Of a stretch of DNA of 64,000 bases, positions 44,601-52,333 are shown piece by piece. Each line of letters opens with the position of its first letter. Position 1 is the first letter of the stretch. The stretch lies in the NCBI RefSeq assembly GCF_003258365.1, contig NZ_QHKM01000001.1:496001-560000 (forward strand), in the 5' to 3' direction. Below the pieces are notes generated by a model. That model did no database searches. It saw only the letters and a program-made list of their open reading frames with translations, and had not been told where the DNA came from. The position numbers and the translations under genes were made by a program. The stretch is from Hymenobacter edaphi (GTDB taxonomy: Bacteria; Bacteroidota; Bacteroidia; Cytophagales; Hymenobacteraceae).

Positions 44601-46565
44601 GGGTGTTCCTACACCTCGGCGCCGGTAGTCGTAACGGTTGCCACGGCGCAGGATCTGGTCGTGAGCACCGCCGCGGGCATTCCGGCCGGCACCTACAACA
44701 ACGTGACCGTCACCGGCACCGGCGCGGGCACCCTGCAGGGCGACATCACCGTCAACGGTGCGTTGCTGGTGCAGGCCGGCGGGCAGCTGGCCTCGGGCTG
44801 CTTCGCAGTCACCGGCAGCGGCAGCTTCACCGTGGCCGATGGCGCCACGCTGGCCATCTGCTCGCCCCAGGGCCTGAGCAGCACGGCCGGCACGGGCCTG
44901 GTGCAAACCACCGGCGCCCGCTCGCTGAGCCCCAACGCCACCTACCTCTACAATGGCACCGCGGCGCAGGTAACGGGCAACGCCCTGCCGGCCACGGTGC
45001 GCGAGCTGGCGCTCAGCAACGCCGCCGGCCTGACCCTGACGCAGGGCGTGCAGGTGCGCCGGCGCGTGAACCTGATCAGCGGCAACCTCGCCCTGAACGC
45101 CCAGCCCCTGACGTTGCTGTCGGACACCAGCGGCACGGCCCTGGTGGCCAACACCGGCGGGGTGGTGACGGGCAGCACGGCCACCATGCAGCGCCACATC
45201 GAAACCAACCCGGCGGCCAACGGCTACCGCCACTACAGCAGCCCGGTCGGCAACGAAACCCTCGCCACGCTGGCCACCGCGGGCTACACGCCCAACTTCA
45301 GCGGGGCGGCGGCCTACAACAGCAGCCCCACGCCGGGCCTGGTCACGCCCTTCCCCACGGTGTTTGCCTACGAGCAGGACCGCATTGCCACGACCGTTTC
45401 CACCTTCTCGGCGTTCGACAAAGGCTGGGTGGCTCCCACCAGCGGCGCTACGCCCATGGAAGTCGGGCGCGGGTACTCGGTGAATGCCCCGGGCGCGGCC
45501 CTGGTTGATTTCACCGGCACCCTCACCACGGGCGCCGTCACGCGCAGCGGCCTGGGCCGCACGGGCGCCGACGGCGGCTGGCACCTGCTGGGCAACCCGT
45601 ACCCGTCCCCACTCGATTGGAGCACCCTCACGCTGGGCGCGGGGCAGAACCTGGAAAACATGGACGGGGCGATGTACGTGTTTCAGAGCAGCGGCCCCTA
45701 CAGCGGCTCGTACCGCACGTACCTGGCCGGCGCCCCCGGCGGCAGCTCGCCGCTGATTCCGGCCGGCTCGGGCTTTTTCGTGCACACCACCACCGCCGGC
45801 ACCCCCGGCACGGTGCGCCTGACCAACGCCAACCGCACCACCACGTTCGGCGCGCAGCCGGCCTTCGGGCGTCCCACGACCGATACGCGGCCGCAAGTGC
45901 TGCTCACCCTGGCCGGCGCCGCCGGTGGCCCGACGGATGCCGCTCTGCTGTACGCCGAAAACCGGGCCACGACGGGCCTGGACGCGGCGTACGACGCGGT
46001 GAAGCTGCCCAACCCCTCGGGCCTGAACCTGGCGACGCTGGCGGCCACGGGCGACGCCCTGGCCATTGATGGCCGTCCGGCCTTTACGGCCGCCACCGTG
46101 GTGGCCCTGCGGGTGCAGGTGCCGATGGCCGGGGCATACACGCTCCGGGCCTCGCAGCTGCTCAACCTAGTGCCCGGTACGCAGGTATTCCTGCACGATG
46201 CGCAAACCGGCCTGGACACGGAGCTGCTGCCCCAGACGGTGTGCCCGTTCGTGCTCAGCGGCCTGACGTCGGGCCCGCGCTTCACGCTGGTATTCCGCCC
46301 CGGCAGCGTCACGGCGACGGGCCGCGCCCAGCTGGCCGCGCAGGTGCAGGTGTACCCGAATCCGGCCAGTGGCAGCTTCCAGGTGCAGCTGCCCCTCGGC
46401 ACCACCGAGCTGGGCCTTTACAACGCGCTGGGCCAGCGGGTGCGGGTGCAGGCGGTGCACGGCCGCCACGCCACGATGAACGTCACGGGCCTGGCGCCCG
46501 GCGTTTACACGCTGCGCGTACAGGCCGGCACCACGGCCATCAGCAAGCGCGTGGTGCTCAACTAA
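41637..46565 (+). CDS. Large T9SS surface protein with two blocks of seven delta-60 repeats
   Basis: A 1642-residue secreted protein. ATG 41637 gives a long signal peptide (about 38 residues ending AQAQ). Residues about 76-471 hold seven delta-60 repeats (TIGR02608-like: QPDGKVLVGGxF, YNG, LVRLNADGSRDxSFN). A linker with an Ig-like stretch follows (about 475-552), then seven more repeats (about 553-955), whose ends read LNADGTLDxTFNY. Next come beta-helical regions (about 985-1165) and the module shared with the protein at 6712-9768 (about 1167-1545). The C-terminus (about 1567-1642) is a type A T9SS sorting tail (VYPNPASGSFQVQL). Two seven-bladed propellers are a natural reading. Function is unknown; surface adhesion is likely. 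Confidence 0.9.
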   Translation: MGNFSSLQSTKGGRLLRRLRGWILPALLGAGAASAAQAQCNFTVSATLAGPLTLCPGSSTTLTAAATTPGFNAGGSGFVGLVRAVLPLPNGKTMVGGTFQEYNGATVPRGLVRLNADGSRDASFNRGPIGFDGSGQVLTFALQADGKVLVGGSFMTYDGQDVPDHLIRLNADGSRDLSFNGTNIGLGNTGGTVEALIVQPDGKILVGGGFNTYNGVAVPSGVIRLNADGSRDTGFNGNNYGASGSVHALALRPDGKVLVGGSVSGYNSPTVSNVTRGLILLNADGSHDATYNTHTGIAPGFYYGEVYKLLLQSDGKLLVGGAFSYYNSEGVPSGLVRLNADGSRDPSYTGANQGFTANFGNGLGIVYTLALQPDGKVLVGGAFHDYNLAEANNATVVPNHLVRLNANGSRDLSFNGTNSGFDNYVYGVAVGPGGSVLAAGYYTSYNGAAAAPDYLVSLTSNGNLNNAAAPVAGATYRWNTGATGASLTVTQPGTYTATATTDSCSVASNAVTVGAATPVMVTVTPAGPLALPVGGSATLTASATLPGFASGFANGTQVTTSLVQPDGKLLVGGFFFAYNGDDAAPNYLLRLNVDGTLDKTFNYVPGSTTTGGNNYVQALALQPDGKILVGGDLSAYNGDAAAPNYVMRLNADGTLDTSFNYNGVGVDGSVFALAVQPDGKVLVGGGFDRYNSNTGAPNRLLRLNADGTLDQTFNYVAGNSTNGIAGGVVRALALQADGRIVVGGAFTSYNTLAGAPNNLLRVLSDGTLDQTFNYVAGSTTTGANNEVFTLLAQPDGKTVVGGFFTGYNGADDAPNYLLRLNANGSLDTGFNYVAGSSTTGPSTTVSSSSVFVLGLGLQPDGKIVVGGLFTGYNGSESAPNRLMRLNANGSLDTSFNYAAGNTTNGADLGVDEVALLADGRIYATGVFTSYNGVATPYVLRVNADGTLNNTAQAVPGTITYAFNPGNTSGNTRVVTSSGSYTATVTTADGCSYTSAPVVVTVATAQDLVVSTAAGIPAGTYNNVTVTGTGAGTLQGDITVNGALLVQAGGQLASGCFAVTGSGSFTVADGATLAICSPQGLSSTAGTGLVQTTGARSLSPNATYLYNGTAAQVTGNALPATVRELALSNAAGLTLTQGVQVRRRVNLISGNLALNAQPLTLLSDTSGTALVANTGGVVTGSTATMQRHIETNPAANGYRHYSSPVGNETLATLATAGYTPNFSGAAAYNSSPTPGLVTPFPTVFAYEQDRIATTVSTFSAFDKGWVAPTSGATPMEVGRGYSVNAPGAALVDFTGTLTTGAVTRSGLGRTGADGGWHLLGNPYPSPLDWSTLTLGAGQNLENMDGAMYVFQSSGPYSGSYRTYLAGAPGGSSPLIPAGSGFFVHTTTAGTPGTVRLTNANRTTTFGAQPAFGRPTTDTRPQVLLTLAGAAGGPTDAALLYAENRATTGLDAAYDAVKLPNPSGLNLATLAATGDALAIDGRPAFTAATVVALRVQVPMAGAYTLRASQLLNLVPGTQVFLHDAQTGLDTELLPQTVCPFVLSGLTSGPRFTLVFRPGSVTATGRAQLAAQVQVYPNPASGSFQVQLPLGTTELGLYNALGQRVRVQAVHGRHATMNVTGLAPGVYTLRVQAGTTAISKRVVLN

Positions 46566-46641
46566 TTCTTCGCTTGTTCACCCGCTCACCGCTCCGCCGG
46601 GGGCGGGTGGATGGGCCTTGTTCCAACTCTTATTGCAGCCC

Positions 46642-46833
46642 ATGACCCGCTTTCTGTTCTTCCTGTTTGCAGTTGCTTTGCTCACTTTGCCCGCCCGGGC
46701 CCAGACGCCCGGCTCGGGCGGCCCCGAGCCCGGAGCGCCCGAACCAACAGCGGTGCCCCTGGATGGCGGCGCCTCGCTGCTGCTGGCCGGTGGCGCGGCC
46801 TACGCCCTGCGCCGTCTGCGTCGCCGCCGCTAA
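46642..46833 (+). CDS. PID-CTERM-like small secreted protein
   Basis: A 63-residue protein: a signal peptide (MTRFLFFLFAVALLTLPARAQ, cut after ARA), a 20-residue Pro/Gly-rich mature segment, then VPLDGGASLLLAGGAAYALRRLRRRR. The tail (P-x-D-G-G, a Leu/Ala/Gly membrane stretch, then a basic end) matches the shape of the PID-CTERM sorting signal described in Bacteroidota. After removal of both ends almost nothing would be left, as is usual for these peptides. The start at 46642 is chosen for the signal peptide. It begins 76 nt after the large delta-60 repeat protein gene, likely on the same transcript. Role unknown. Confidence 0.75.
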   Translation: MTRFLFFLFAVALLTLPARAQTPGSGGPEPGAPEPTAVPLDGGASLLLAGGAAYALRRLRRRR

Positions 46834-46933
46834 CTCCCGCTGGCGGAGCGGCCCGGGGCTGCGTCCGAAGCCCGGCCGGGCGGAAGACGGGCGCCCCGGC
46901 GGGTCGCGCACGGCGGCCACCTTTTTTCGCCCA

Positions 46934-46969
46934 AAAAAGCCCAACAACCGCGTGGTTGTTGGGCTTTTT
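46934..46969. terminator. Bidirectional terminator between the PID-CTERM-like gene and hisS
   Basis: 16-bp perfect arms (AAAAAGCCCAACAACC) with a 4-nt loop, A-run on one side and T-run on the other. The flanking genes converge. Confidence 0.9.
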
Positions 46970-46999
46970 GCATAAACCACTCGGGCTATCGGCGCGCCG

Positions 47000-48400
47000 C
47001 TACGCCAGGGCCTGCAGCACCGCCACCACTTCGGCGGCGGGCACGGTCTGCTCGGTGCCGGCGCGCATGTCGCGTAGCTTCACCAAGCCGCCCGCCCGTT
47101 CCTCCGAGCCGGCCAGAATCATAAAGCGGATGCCGCGCTTGTCGGCGTATTCGAACTGCTTTTTGAGCTTCGAGACTTCCGGGTACAGCTCGGCCGAAAG
47201 GCCCGCGTCGCGCAGCTGGCGCAGCAGGGGTAGCACGGTGCTGCGGCCCTCGGCGTCGAAATTGGCCACCAGGCAGAGCGGGGCGGCCACGGCGCCTTCG
47301 GGAAACAGCTGCAGCTCCTCCAGCACATCGTAGATGCGGTCGACGCCGAAGGAAAAGCCTACACCAGAGAGGCCGGGCAGGCCGAAGGCGCCGGTGAGGT
47401 TATCGTAGCGGCCGCCGCCCGAGATGCTGCCCATCTGCACGTTGTTCACCTTCACTTCGAAGATGCAGCCGGTGTAGTAGCTCAGGCCGCGGGCCAACGT
47501 CACGTCGAAGTCGAGGCGCTCGAAGTGCTGGAAGCCGAAGTCCTGCAGGTACTGCTGCACCTCGGTCAGGTCCTGCAAGCCCTTGGCCGGGCCGGCGGTG
47601 GCGTCGCTCAGCACCCCGTCCTGCCCGAAGGCGGCGCGCAGGGCGGCCAGCTTCTCGTCGAACGAGCCGCCGACTTCCAGGTAGCCGAACACCTTGTCAA
47701 TGGCCGCCTGCGGAAAGCCGCGCTCCAGCAGCTCCTTGCTCACCCCGTCGCGCCCGATTTTATCGAGCTTGTCGATGGCCACGAACAGGTCCGACTCGCG
47801 GCCCACGCCGCCCAGGGCCTGGTAGATGCCCGAAAGCACGCCGCGGTGGTTGATTTTGATGGTGAAGTCCGTCAGGCCGAGCGTGCTGAGCACCTCGTTG
47901 ATCATCAGCACGATTTCGGCCTCGCAGAGCAGGGAGTTGGTGCCCACCACGTCGGCGTCGCACTGCACGAACTCGCGGTAGCGGCCCCGGGCGGGGCGGT
48001 CGGCGCGCCACACGGGCTGAATCTGGTAGCGCTTGAAGGGCAAGGTGAGCTGGCCGCGGTTCATCACCACGTAGCGGGCGAAGGGCACCGTCAGATCGTA
48101 GCGCAGGCCCTTTTCGGCCACTTTGGGCAGGATTTTCTGCGAGCCAGCGGCCAGGTCCTCGGCCGTTACGTCCTTGGCGAAGTCGCCGGAGTTCAGGACT
48201 TTAAACAGCAGCTGGTTGCCTTCTTCGCCGTACTTGCCCATCAGCACCGACAGGTTTTCCAGGGTCGGTGTTTCCAGCGGGGCGAAGCCGAATTTCTCGA
48301 ACACGCGGCGGATAACGCCGAAAATATAGTTGCGCCGGGCCACCTGCACGGGACCAAAGTCGCGGGTGCCTCTCGGGGTACTGGGTTTCTGAACGCTCAT
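47000..48400 (-). CDS. hisS: Histidine--tRNA ligase
   Basis: A 466-residue class II aminoacyl-tRNA synthetase that charges tRNA-His. Motif 1 region: PRGTRDFGPVQVARRNYIFG. Motif 2: GLRYDLTVPFARYVV followed by RYREFVQCDADVVG. The His-specific segments are LDFDVTLARGLSYYTGCIFEV and GSISGGGRYDNLTG. Motif 3 is GVGFSFGVDRIYDVL. The C-terminal anticodon-binding domain contains LCLVANFD, AGLSAELYPEVSKLKKQFEYADKRGIRFMILAG. Length is normal. A TACCTTCG element (48433-48440, minus strand) is a candidate -7 box, and a bidirectional terminator is shared with the upstream plus-strand genes. Confidence 0.96.
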   Translation of the reverse strand: MSVQKPSTPRGTRDFGPVQVARRNYIFGVIRRVFEKFGFAPLETPTLENLSVLMGKYGEEGNQLLFKVLNSGDFAKDVTAEDLAAGSQKILPKVAEKGLRYDLTVPFARYVVMNRGQLTLPFKRYQIQPVWRADRPARGRYREFVQCDADVVGTNSLLCEAEIVLMINEVLSTLGLTDFTIKINHRGVLSGIYQALGGVGRESDLFVAIDKLDKIGRDGVSKELLERGFPQAAIDKVFGYLEVGGSFDEKLAALRAAFGQDGVLSDATAGPAKGLQDLTEVQQYLQDFGFQHFERLDFDVTLARGLSYYTGCIFEVKVNNVQMGSISGGGRYDNLTGAFGLPGLSGVGFSFGVDRIYDVLEELQLFPEGAVAAPLCLVANFDAEGRSTVLPLLRQLRDAGLSAELYPEVSKLKKQFEYADKRGIRFMILAGSEERAGGLVKLRDMRAGTEQTVPAAEVVAVLQALA

Positions 48401-48432
48401 TCGTCAGTCAGGGGAAGCTCAAAATGTGGGCG

Positions 48433-48440
48433 CGAAGGTA
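48433..48440 (-). promoter_or_regulatory. Candidate -7 element (TACCTTCG) for hisS
   Basis: One base from TAnnTTTG on the minus strand, 33 nt upstream of the hisS start. Confidence 0.35.
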
Positions 48441-48486
48441 CGGCCCGCCGGGCACAGGGCCACTGGGTGGCGGGCGGGCCGTAAAC

Positions 48487-48522
48487 AAACCAGGCCCGCC
48501 GGTACGCCGGCGGGCCTGGTTT
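48487..48522 (-). terminator. Intrinsic terminator after the BNR/YCF48-like protein gene (48540)
   Basis: 16-bp perfect arms (AAACCAGGCCCGCCGG) around a 4-nt loop, 17 nt past the stop codon. Confidence 0.85.
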
Positions 48523-48539
48523 GGCGGCAGTTCGGAGCG

Positions 48540-49883
48540 TTATTGGATAACAAGCTTCTGCTGGACCACGCCGGCGGCCGAGCGCAGCTCCAGGGTGTAG
48601 AGGCCGGCCGGGTAGCCGCTCAGGTTTAACGACCGGCCGGCGGCCTGGGCCGCCTCGGCCAGCGGCAGCTGCTGGTGATGCACCTCGCGGCCCAGCGCGT
48701 CGCGTACGCGCAGCTCGGTGGCCGTGGCCGCTTCGGGACCGGTGCCGAGGTGGAATATACCATCCGCGCTCGGGTTAGGGTAGGCCAGTTGCGCATGGCG
48801 GGCCGCCGACGCGGCCGTGCCCAGCACGGTGGTGCTCAGGCGGTGTACGCCCAGCGGAGTGCCGGTGCTCAGATCGAGAGCCCCCGACCAGGCGGCGGTG
48901 GGGCTGTACACGCACAGGGTCAGGTGGTTGAGCTGGGTTTCCAGCGGCACCCAGGTCTGGCCGTTGTCGCGCGAGTAGGAGGAGCCGCGCAACCCGCTGC
49001 CTAAGCTCCCGCCCACCGAGAGGTACTGCCCGGTGCCGGGCACGGCCTGCATCGCGGCGCCGTGCAGCGGCCCGCTGAAACCGGTGACGGCCGTCCAGGT
49101 GCTGCCGCCGTCGGTGGTGCGGAACAGGCGCGTGGCCCCGCCGCTAAACGGATCCTGGTAGGAGGCCAGCCCGTGTTGGGCGTCGCGGAAGGTGAGGTTC
49201 CAGAGCGGCGTGCCGGCGCCGGAGTTGCTGGCCGTCCAGGTGCGGCCGCGGTCGGGGCTATGGTACACGTACCCGTCGAAGGAGCTAAACCACAGGTGCG
49301 AACCCACCACGGCGGGCGGGTTCTGCACCGCCGAGCCCGAGGTCGTAACGGGCACCGCCGCCACGGTTGTCCAGGTGGCGCCGCCGTCGGTGGTGGTGTA
49401 GATTTCCGGGGCCGCGCCGGGCGTGAGGGCCGGGGCATTGCCCATGCTCACGCCCTCAGTGGCGCTGAAGAAATGTACGAAGTTGGGGTAGCTGTTGGGC
49501 CCGCCGAACTGCTGGCTGCTGGTTTGCTGCTGCCAGGTCAGGCCGCCATCGGTGGTGCGCAAGATGCGGCCGCCGGCCTGTCCGTACCGGGTCGCAATCC
49601 AGGCCGTGGTGGGGCTGATGGCCGTCAGAGCGTTTATTTCTTCGGTAGCGTTGAGCACCGAGGGGTTGCGGATGGTCCAGCTCGTGCCCCCGTCGGTGCT
49701 CCGGGCCAGGGTGCGGGTTGCCCCGCCGTTTTCGGCGGCGGCCACCCACAGCGTATTGGCATCAGCGGCGTGCAACGCAACCACGTACGAGGGAGCCACA
49801 AAGTTGATGGGCTGCGTGACCCACTGCGCCGAAGCCAGCAAGCTGCTGCCGAGGAAACCAAGTGCGAGAAGCGCTGTTTTCAC
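48540..49883 (-). CDS. T9SS-exported BNR/YCF48-like propeller protein (copy 1)
   Basis: A 447-residue secreted protein. GTG 49883 (read MKTALLALGFLGSSLLASAQ) matches the start of its two paralogues; the open frame further upstream begins at TTG and is not signal-like. Residues about 22-370 contain repeated BNR/Asp-box-like blades (STDGGTSWT, TTDGGLTWQ, TTDGGATWT, SPDRGRTWT, TTDGGSTWT), as in YCF48 and sialidase propellers. The last 75 residues are a type A T9SS tail (AYPNPSADGIFHLG, VRDALGREVHHQ, LYTLELRSAAG, LVIQ end). It sits 72 nt downstream of its close paralogue. Function is unknown. Confidence 0.88.
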   Translation of the reverse strand: MKTALLALGFLGSSLLASAQWVTQPINFVAPSYVVALHAADANTLWVAAAENGGATRTLARSTDGGTSWTIRNPSVLNATEEINALTAISPTTAWIATRYGQAGGRILRTTDGGLTWQQQTSSQQFGGPNSYPNFVHFFSATEGVSMGNAPALTPGAAPEIYTTTDGGATWTTVAAVPVTTSGSAVQNPPAVVGSHLWFSSFDGYVYHSPDRGRTWTASNSGAGTPLWNLTFRDAQHGLASYQDPFSGGATRLFRTTDGGSTWTAVTGFSGPLHGAAMQAVPGTGQYLSVGGSLGSGLRGSSYSRDNGQTWVPLETQLNHLTLCVYSPTAAWSGALDLSTGTPLGVHRLSTTVLGTAASAARHAQLAYPNPSADGIFHLGTGPEAATATELRVRDALGREVHHQQLPLAEAAQAAGRSLNLSGYPAGLYTLELRSAAGVVQQKLVIQ

Positions 49884-49914
49884 GAAACTGGATAAGCTGG
49901 AAACGCCCAATAAG

Positions 49915-49949
49915 CCGCGCTGCCCCGACCAGGAGTCGGGGCAGCGCGG
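49915..49949 (-). terminator. Terminator between the two BNR/YCF48-like genes
   Basis: 14-bp perfect arms (CCGCGCTGCCCCGA) around a 7-nt loop, 6 nt past the stop of copy 2. No T-run, so it may attenuate rather than stop transcription. Confidence 0.6.
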
Positions 49950-49955
49950 TTGAGC

Positions 49956-51302
49956 TTACTGAATGACGAGCTTCTGCTGCGCCACGCCCTTATCCGAGCG
50001 CAGCTCCAGGGTGTAGAGGCCGGCCTTGTGCTGGCGCAGATCCAGCATGGCGCTGCTGGCCCGCACGCTGGTGGCATTGAGCGAGGTGCGGTACACTTCG
50101 CGGCCCAGCGCATCGGTCACGCGCAGCGCGGTGGCCTGGGGCAGGCTGGTGGCCAGGTTCAGCGTGAACACGCCGTCGTGGCTGGGGTTGGGGTACACCG
50201 ACAGGGCCTGCTGCAGGACCGCGTCGCGGCGGTTGCCGAGCACGGAGGAGCTGAGCTTGTTTACCCCCGTCCCGGAAAAGGTCGTGGGGTTGATGCCGCC
50301 CGTCCAGCCCTCGGTGGCGCTGACCAGGTCCAGGCTGATGTGCTCGGTGGTCGTTTCCAGGTTGGTCCAGGTGGCGCCGTTGTCGAAGCTGTAGGAGGAG
50401 CCCGCCTGGCCAAACAGGGACGTGCCCGCCGATACGTAGCCCGTCTTGCCGGGAATGTTGTCGAGGGCCAGGCCCCGCAGCGTGCCGGTGTAGGTGACGG
50501 TGGTCCAGGTGACGCCCCCGTCGGTGGTGCGCTTCACTTGTTGGGCCCCGCCCGAGGTGCTGACCACGGCCAGCCCGGCGGTAGCGGAGGCAAAGGAAAT
50601 GGCCGAAATTTCGTCGTTCAGCCCGGTGTCGCTCACGCTCCAGGTCAGGCCCTTGTTGGTGGAGTAGTACACCCGGCCTTCGGTGGTCGGAAACCAGATG
50701 CTGTTGCCGAACACGGCGGGCGGCGTGGTCATGCCGGAGGGGTTGAGCGCGCCCAGCTCGGTGCCCAGCGCCGCCGGAATGTTGGTCGCGCGCGTCCAGG
50801 TGGTGCCGCCGTTGGTGGTGGTGTAAATCTCCATGCCGGGCGTGGCGCCGTCGGGGTCGCCCAGGGCCACGCCTTCGGTGGCGTTGAAGAAGTACACGAA
50901 GTTGGGGTAGCTGTCGGCCCCGCCGAACTGGGTGGCGGTGGTCTGGGTGGTCCAGGTAGCGCCGCCGTCGGTGGTCTTCAGGATCTTGCCGCCCGCCTGG
51001 CTGATGGTGCTGACCCAGGCCGTGTTGGCGTCGAGGGCGCTGACGAAAGTGACGAACTGGCTGGTGCCCAGGCTGGTGCCGGCTCCGGCCGTCCAGGTAG
51101 TGCCGTTAGTGGTCCGGGCCAGTTCATAGTCGCCCGTAAACGGGTCGATGGCCAAGCCCCAGGCCGTGGTGGCGTTGACTGCATCCAGCTGCACCACGCC
51201 CATGGTGCTGTTGGCAAACGTAATCGGCTGATTGACCCACTGCGCCTGCGCGGCGAGGGTAACGAGGCCGAGGGTGGCCAGCGTCAGTAGTGTTTTTTTC
51301 AT
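49956..51302 (-). CDS. T9SS-exported BNR/YCF48-like propeller protein (copy 2)
   Basis: A 448-residue secreted protein. ATG 51302 starts MKKTLLTLATLGLVTLAAQAQ, a clear signal peptide. The body shares residue pattern and length with copy 1: WVNQPITFANS, Asp-box-like TTDGGATWTTQ, TTNGGTTWTRA, STNKGLTWSVS, TTDGGVTWTTV, and YPNFVYFFNATEGVALGDP. The tail is a type A T9SS sorting domain (VYPNPSHDGVFTLN, DALGREVYRTS, AGLYTLELRSD). The third member of the set starts at 63021 with an almost identical signal peptide. The long frame extending upstream of 51302 is rejected. Substrate or ligand unknown. Confidence 0.9.
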   Translation of the reverse strand: MKKTLLTLATLGLVTLAAQAQWVNQPITFANSTMGVVQLDAVNATTAWGLAIDPFTGDYELARTTNGTTWTAGAGTSLGTSQFVTFVSALDANTAWVSTISQAGGKILKTTDGGATWTTQTTATQFGGADSYPNFVYFFNATEGVALGDPDGATPGMEIYTTTNGGTTWTRATNIPAALGTELGALNPSGMTTPPAVFGNSIWFPTTEGRVYYSTNKGLTWSVSDTGLNDEISAISFASATAGLAVVSTSGGAQQVKRTTDGGVTWTTVTYTGTLRGLALDNIPGKTGYVSAGTSLFGQAGSSYSFDNGATWTNLETTTEHISLDLVSATEGWTGGINPTTFSGTGVNKLSSSVLGNRRDAVLQQALSVYPNPSHDGVFTLNLATSLPQATALRVTDALGREVYRTSLNATSVRASSAMLDLRQHKAGLYTLELRSDKGVAQQKLVIQ

Positions 51303-51499
51303 AGTGAAAAAGAAGATGGAGTTGGTGTTGGGGGGGCACTCAGGACCAGCGGCGGCAATAGTTCGTTGTTCGGTAAGAGTGCGAAGGAGCGAAATTGGTT
51401 GTTTCAGACCAATAATTTTTTCGACGTTGAACAGTATTTTATTTGTATTCGGCCCGGGCCATGCCCGCGCCCCGGCCCCGCCCAGCGTTGGCCGGCCGG

Positions 51500-52183
51500 C
51501 TACCGGGCCGCGCCCCGGCGGGCCTGGTAAATAACCGAGGCGGCCAGCGGGGCCTTCAGCGCCGCCCGGATGCCGGAGCGGCCCAGGGCCTGGTTGGTCC
51601 AGTCGTTGCAGGTGCGCAGGGCGTGGTAGCGGCCGCGGGCGCGGAAGAAAAAGTCCTCCGACGAATAGCCCGCCGCGTTGCGCAGCTGCCAGCGCCCCGC
51701 CGAATCGGGCGCGAAGGACTGCTCCACGTAGCCCGCGAGGCGCTGGTACTGGGCCACCGAAATGCGCAGCGGCACCACCCGCGGCCCCGCTTGCGGCCCG
51801 TGGCGGTAAAAATCGACGTGGACCAGGGTGCGGCCGGGCAGCAGGGCCCCCAGCACGGTGCCGGCCTTGGGGAAGTGGCCGCCGTAGGACTGCAGGTAGA
51901 ACTGCTCGTTGCCCCAGCCGAAGGCCACGTATTCGTACTGACCGAACCGGGCCTGCCACTGCGGCTGGCCCAGGCGCTGCAGCCAGTCCTGCCCGGTGCG
52001 CGGCTCGCGCAGGGGCAGCACCACGTCGGTGTGGAAGCCGTTCGACACCACGTAGATGGGCACGCCGTCCGGGGTCGGGCGAAAATCGGCGTGGCGGGGC
52101 ACCAGGGTGCCGCCCAGCAGCAGCAGCACGAAAACGGCAAAAGCGGGCATCAGCAGGCGAAAGGCGCGGCTCAGCAAACGCAT
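51500..52183 (-). CDS. DUF2459 domain-containing protein
   Basis: A 227-residue protein with an N-terminal signal anchor (LLMPAFAVFVLLLLGGTLV) and the DUF2459 pattern: IYVVSNGFHTDVVLP, FGWGNEQFYLQS, TLVHVDFYRHGP, and RTCNDWTNQALGRSG near the C-terminus. The conserved His, Cys and Asn/Trp suggest a papain-like hydrolase fold, but the biochemical activity is unknown. It is probably periplasmic or membrane-anchored. The gene stands alone on the minus strand between the BNR/YCF48-like pair and a carboxypeptidase-regulatory-like gene. Confidence 0.85.
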   Translation of the reverse strand: MRLLSRAFRLLMPAFAVFVLLLLGGTLVPRHADFRPTPDGVPIYVVSNGFHTDVVLPLREPRTGQDWLQRLGQPQWQARFGQYEYVAFGWGNEQFYLQSYGGHFPKAGTVLGALLPGRTLVHVDFYRHGPQAGPRVVPLRISVAQYQRLAGYVEQSFAPDSAGRWQLRNAAGYSSEDFFFRARGRYHALRTCNDWTNQALGRSGIRAALKAPLAASVIYQARRGAAR

Positions 52184-52269
52184 ACGCAGCGGGGTGAACG
52201 GCTCGCCGGTGGTGGCGGGCCCTGTTCATCCGCCGCGGCCGGCTTCGTAACCCACCTTACCGCAAACAG

Positions 52270-52301
52270 CCGGGCCCCGCACCACGATGGGCGGGGCCCG
52301 G
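52270..52301 (-). terminator. Hairpin after the carboxypeptidase-regulatory-like gene (52334)
   Basis: 11-bp perfect arms (CCGGGCCCCGC) around a 10-nt loop. Only a short T-rich tail; termination inferred. Confidence 0.55.
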
Positions 52302-52333
52302 ACCGGCGGGCAAACCCGGAAATAACGGTGGCG

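Noticed and set aside
42999-45896. 965-codon open frame opposite the delta-60 repeat protein
   Set aside because: Mirror of the repetitive plus-strand gene; its apparent repeats are the reverse complement of the delta-60 repeats.
49956-52229. 757-codon frame with an extra 300-residue N-terminus on BNR/YCF48-like copy 2
   Set aside because: The upstream part overlaps the DUF2459 gene in another frame and is Arg/Pro-rich; the clear signal peptide starts at 51302.
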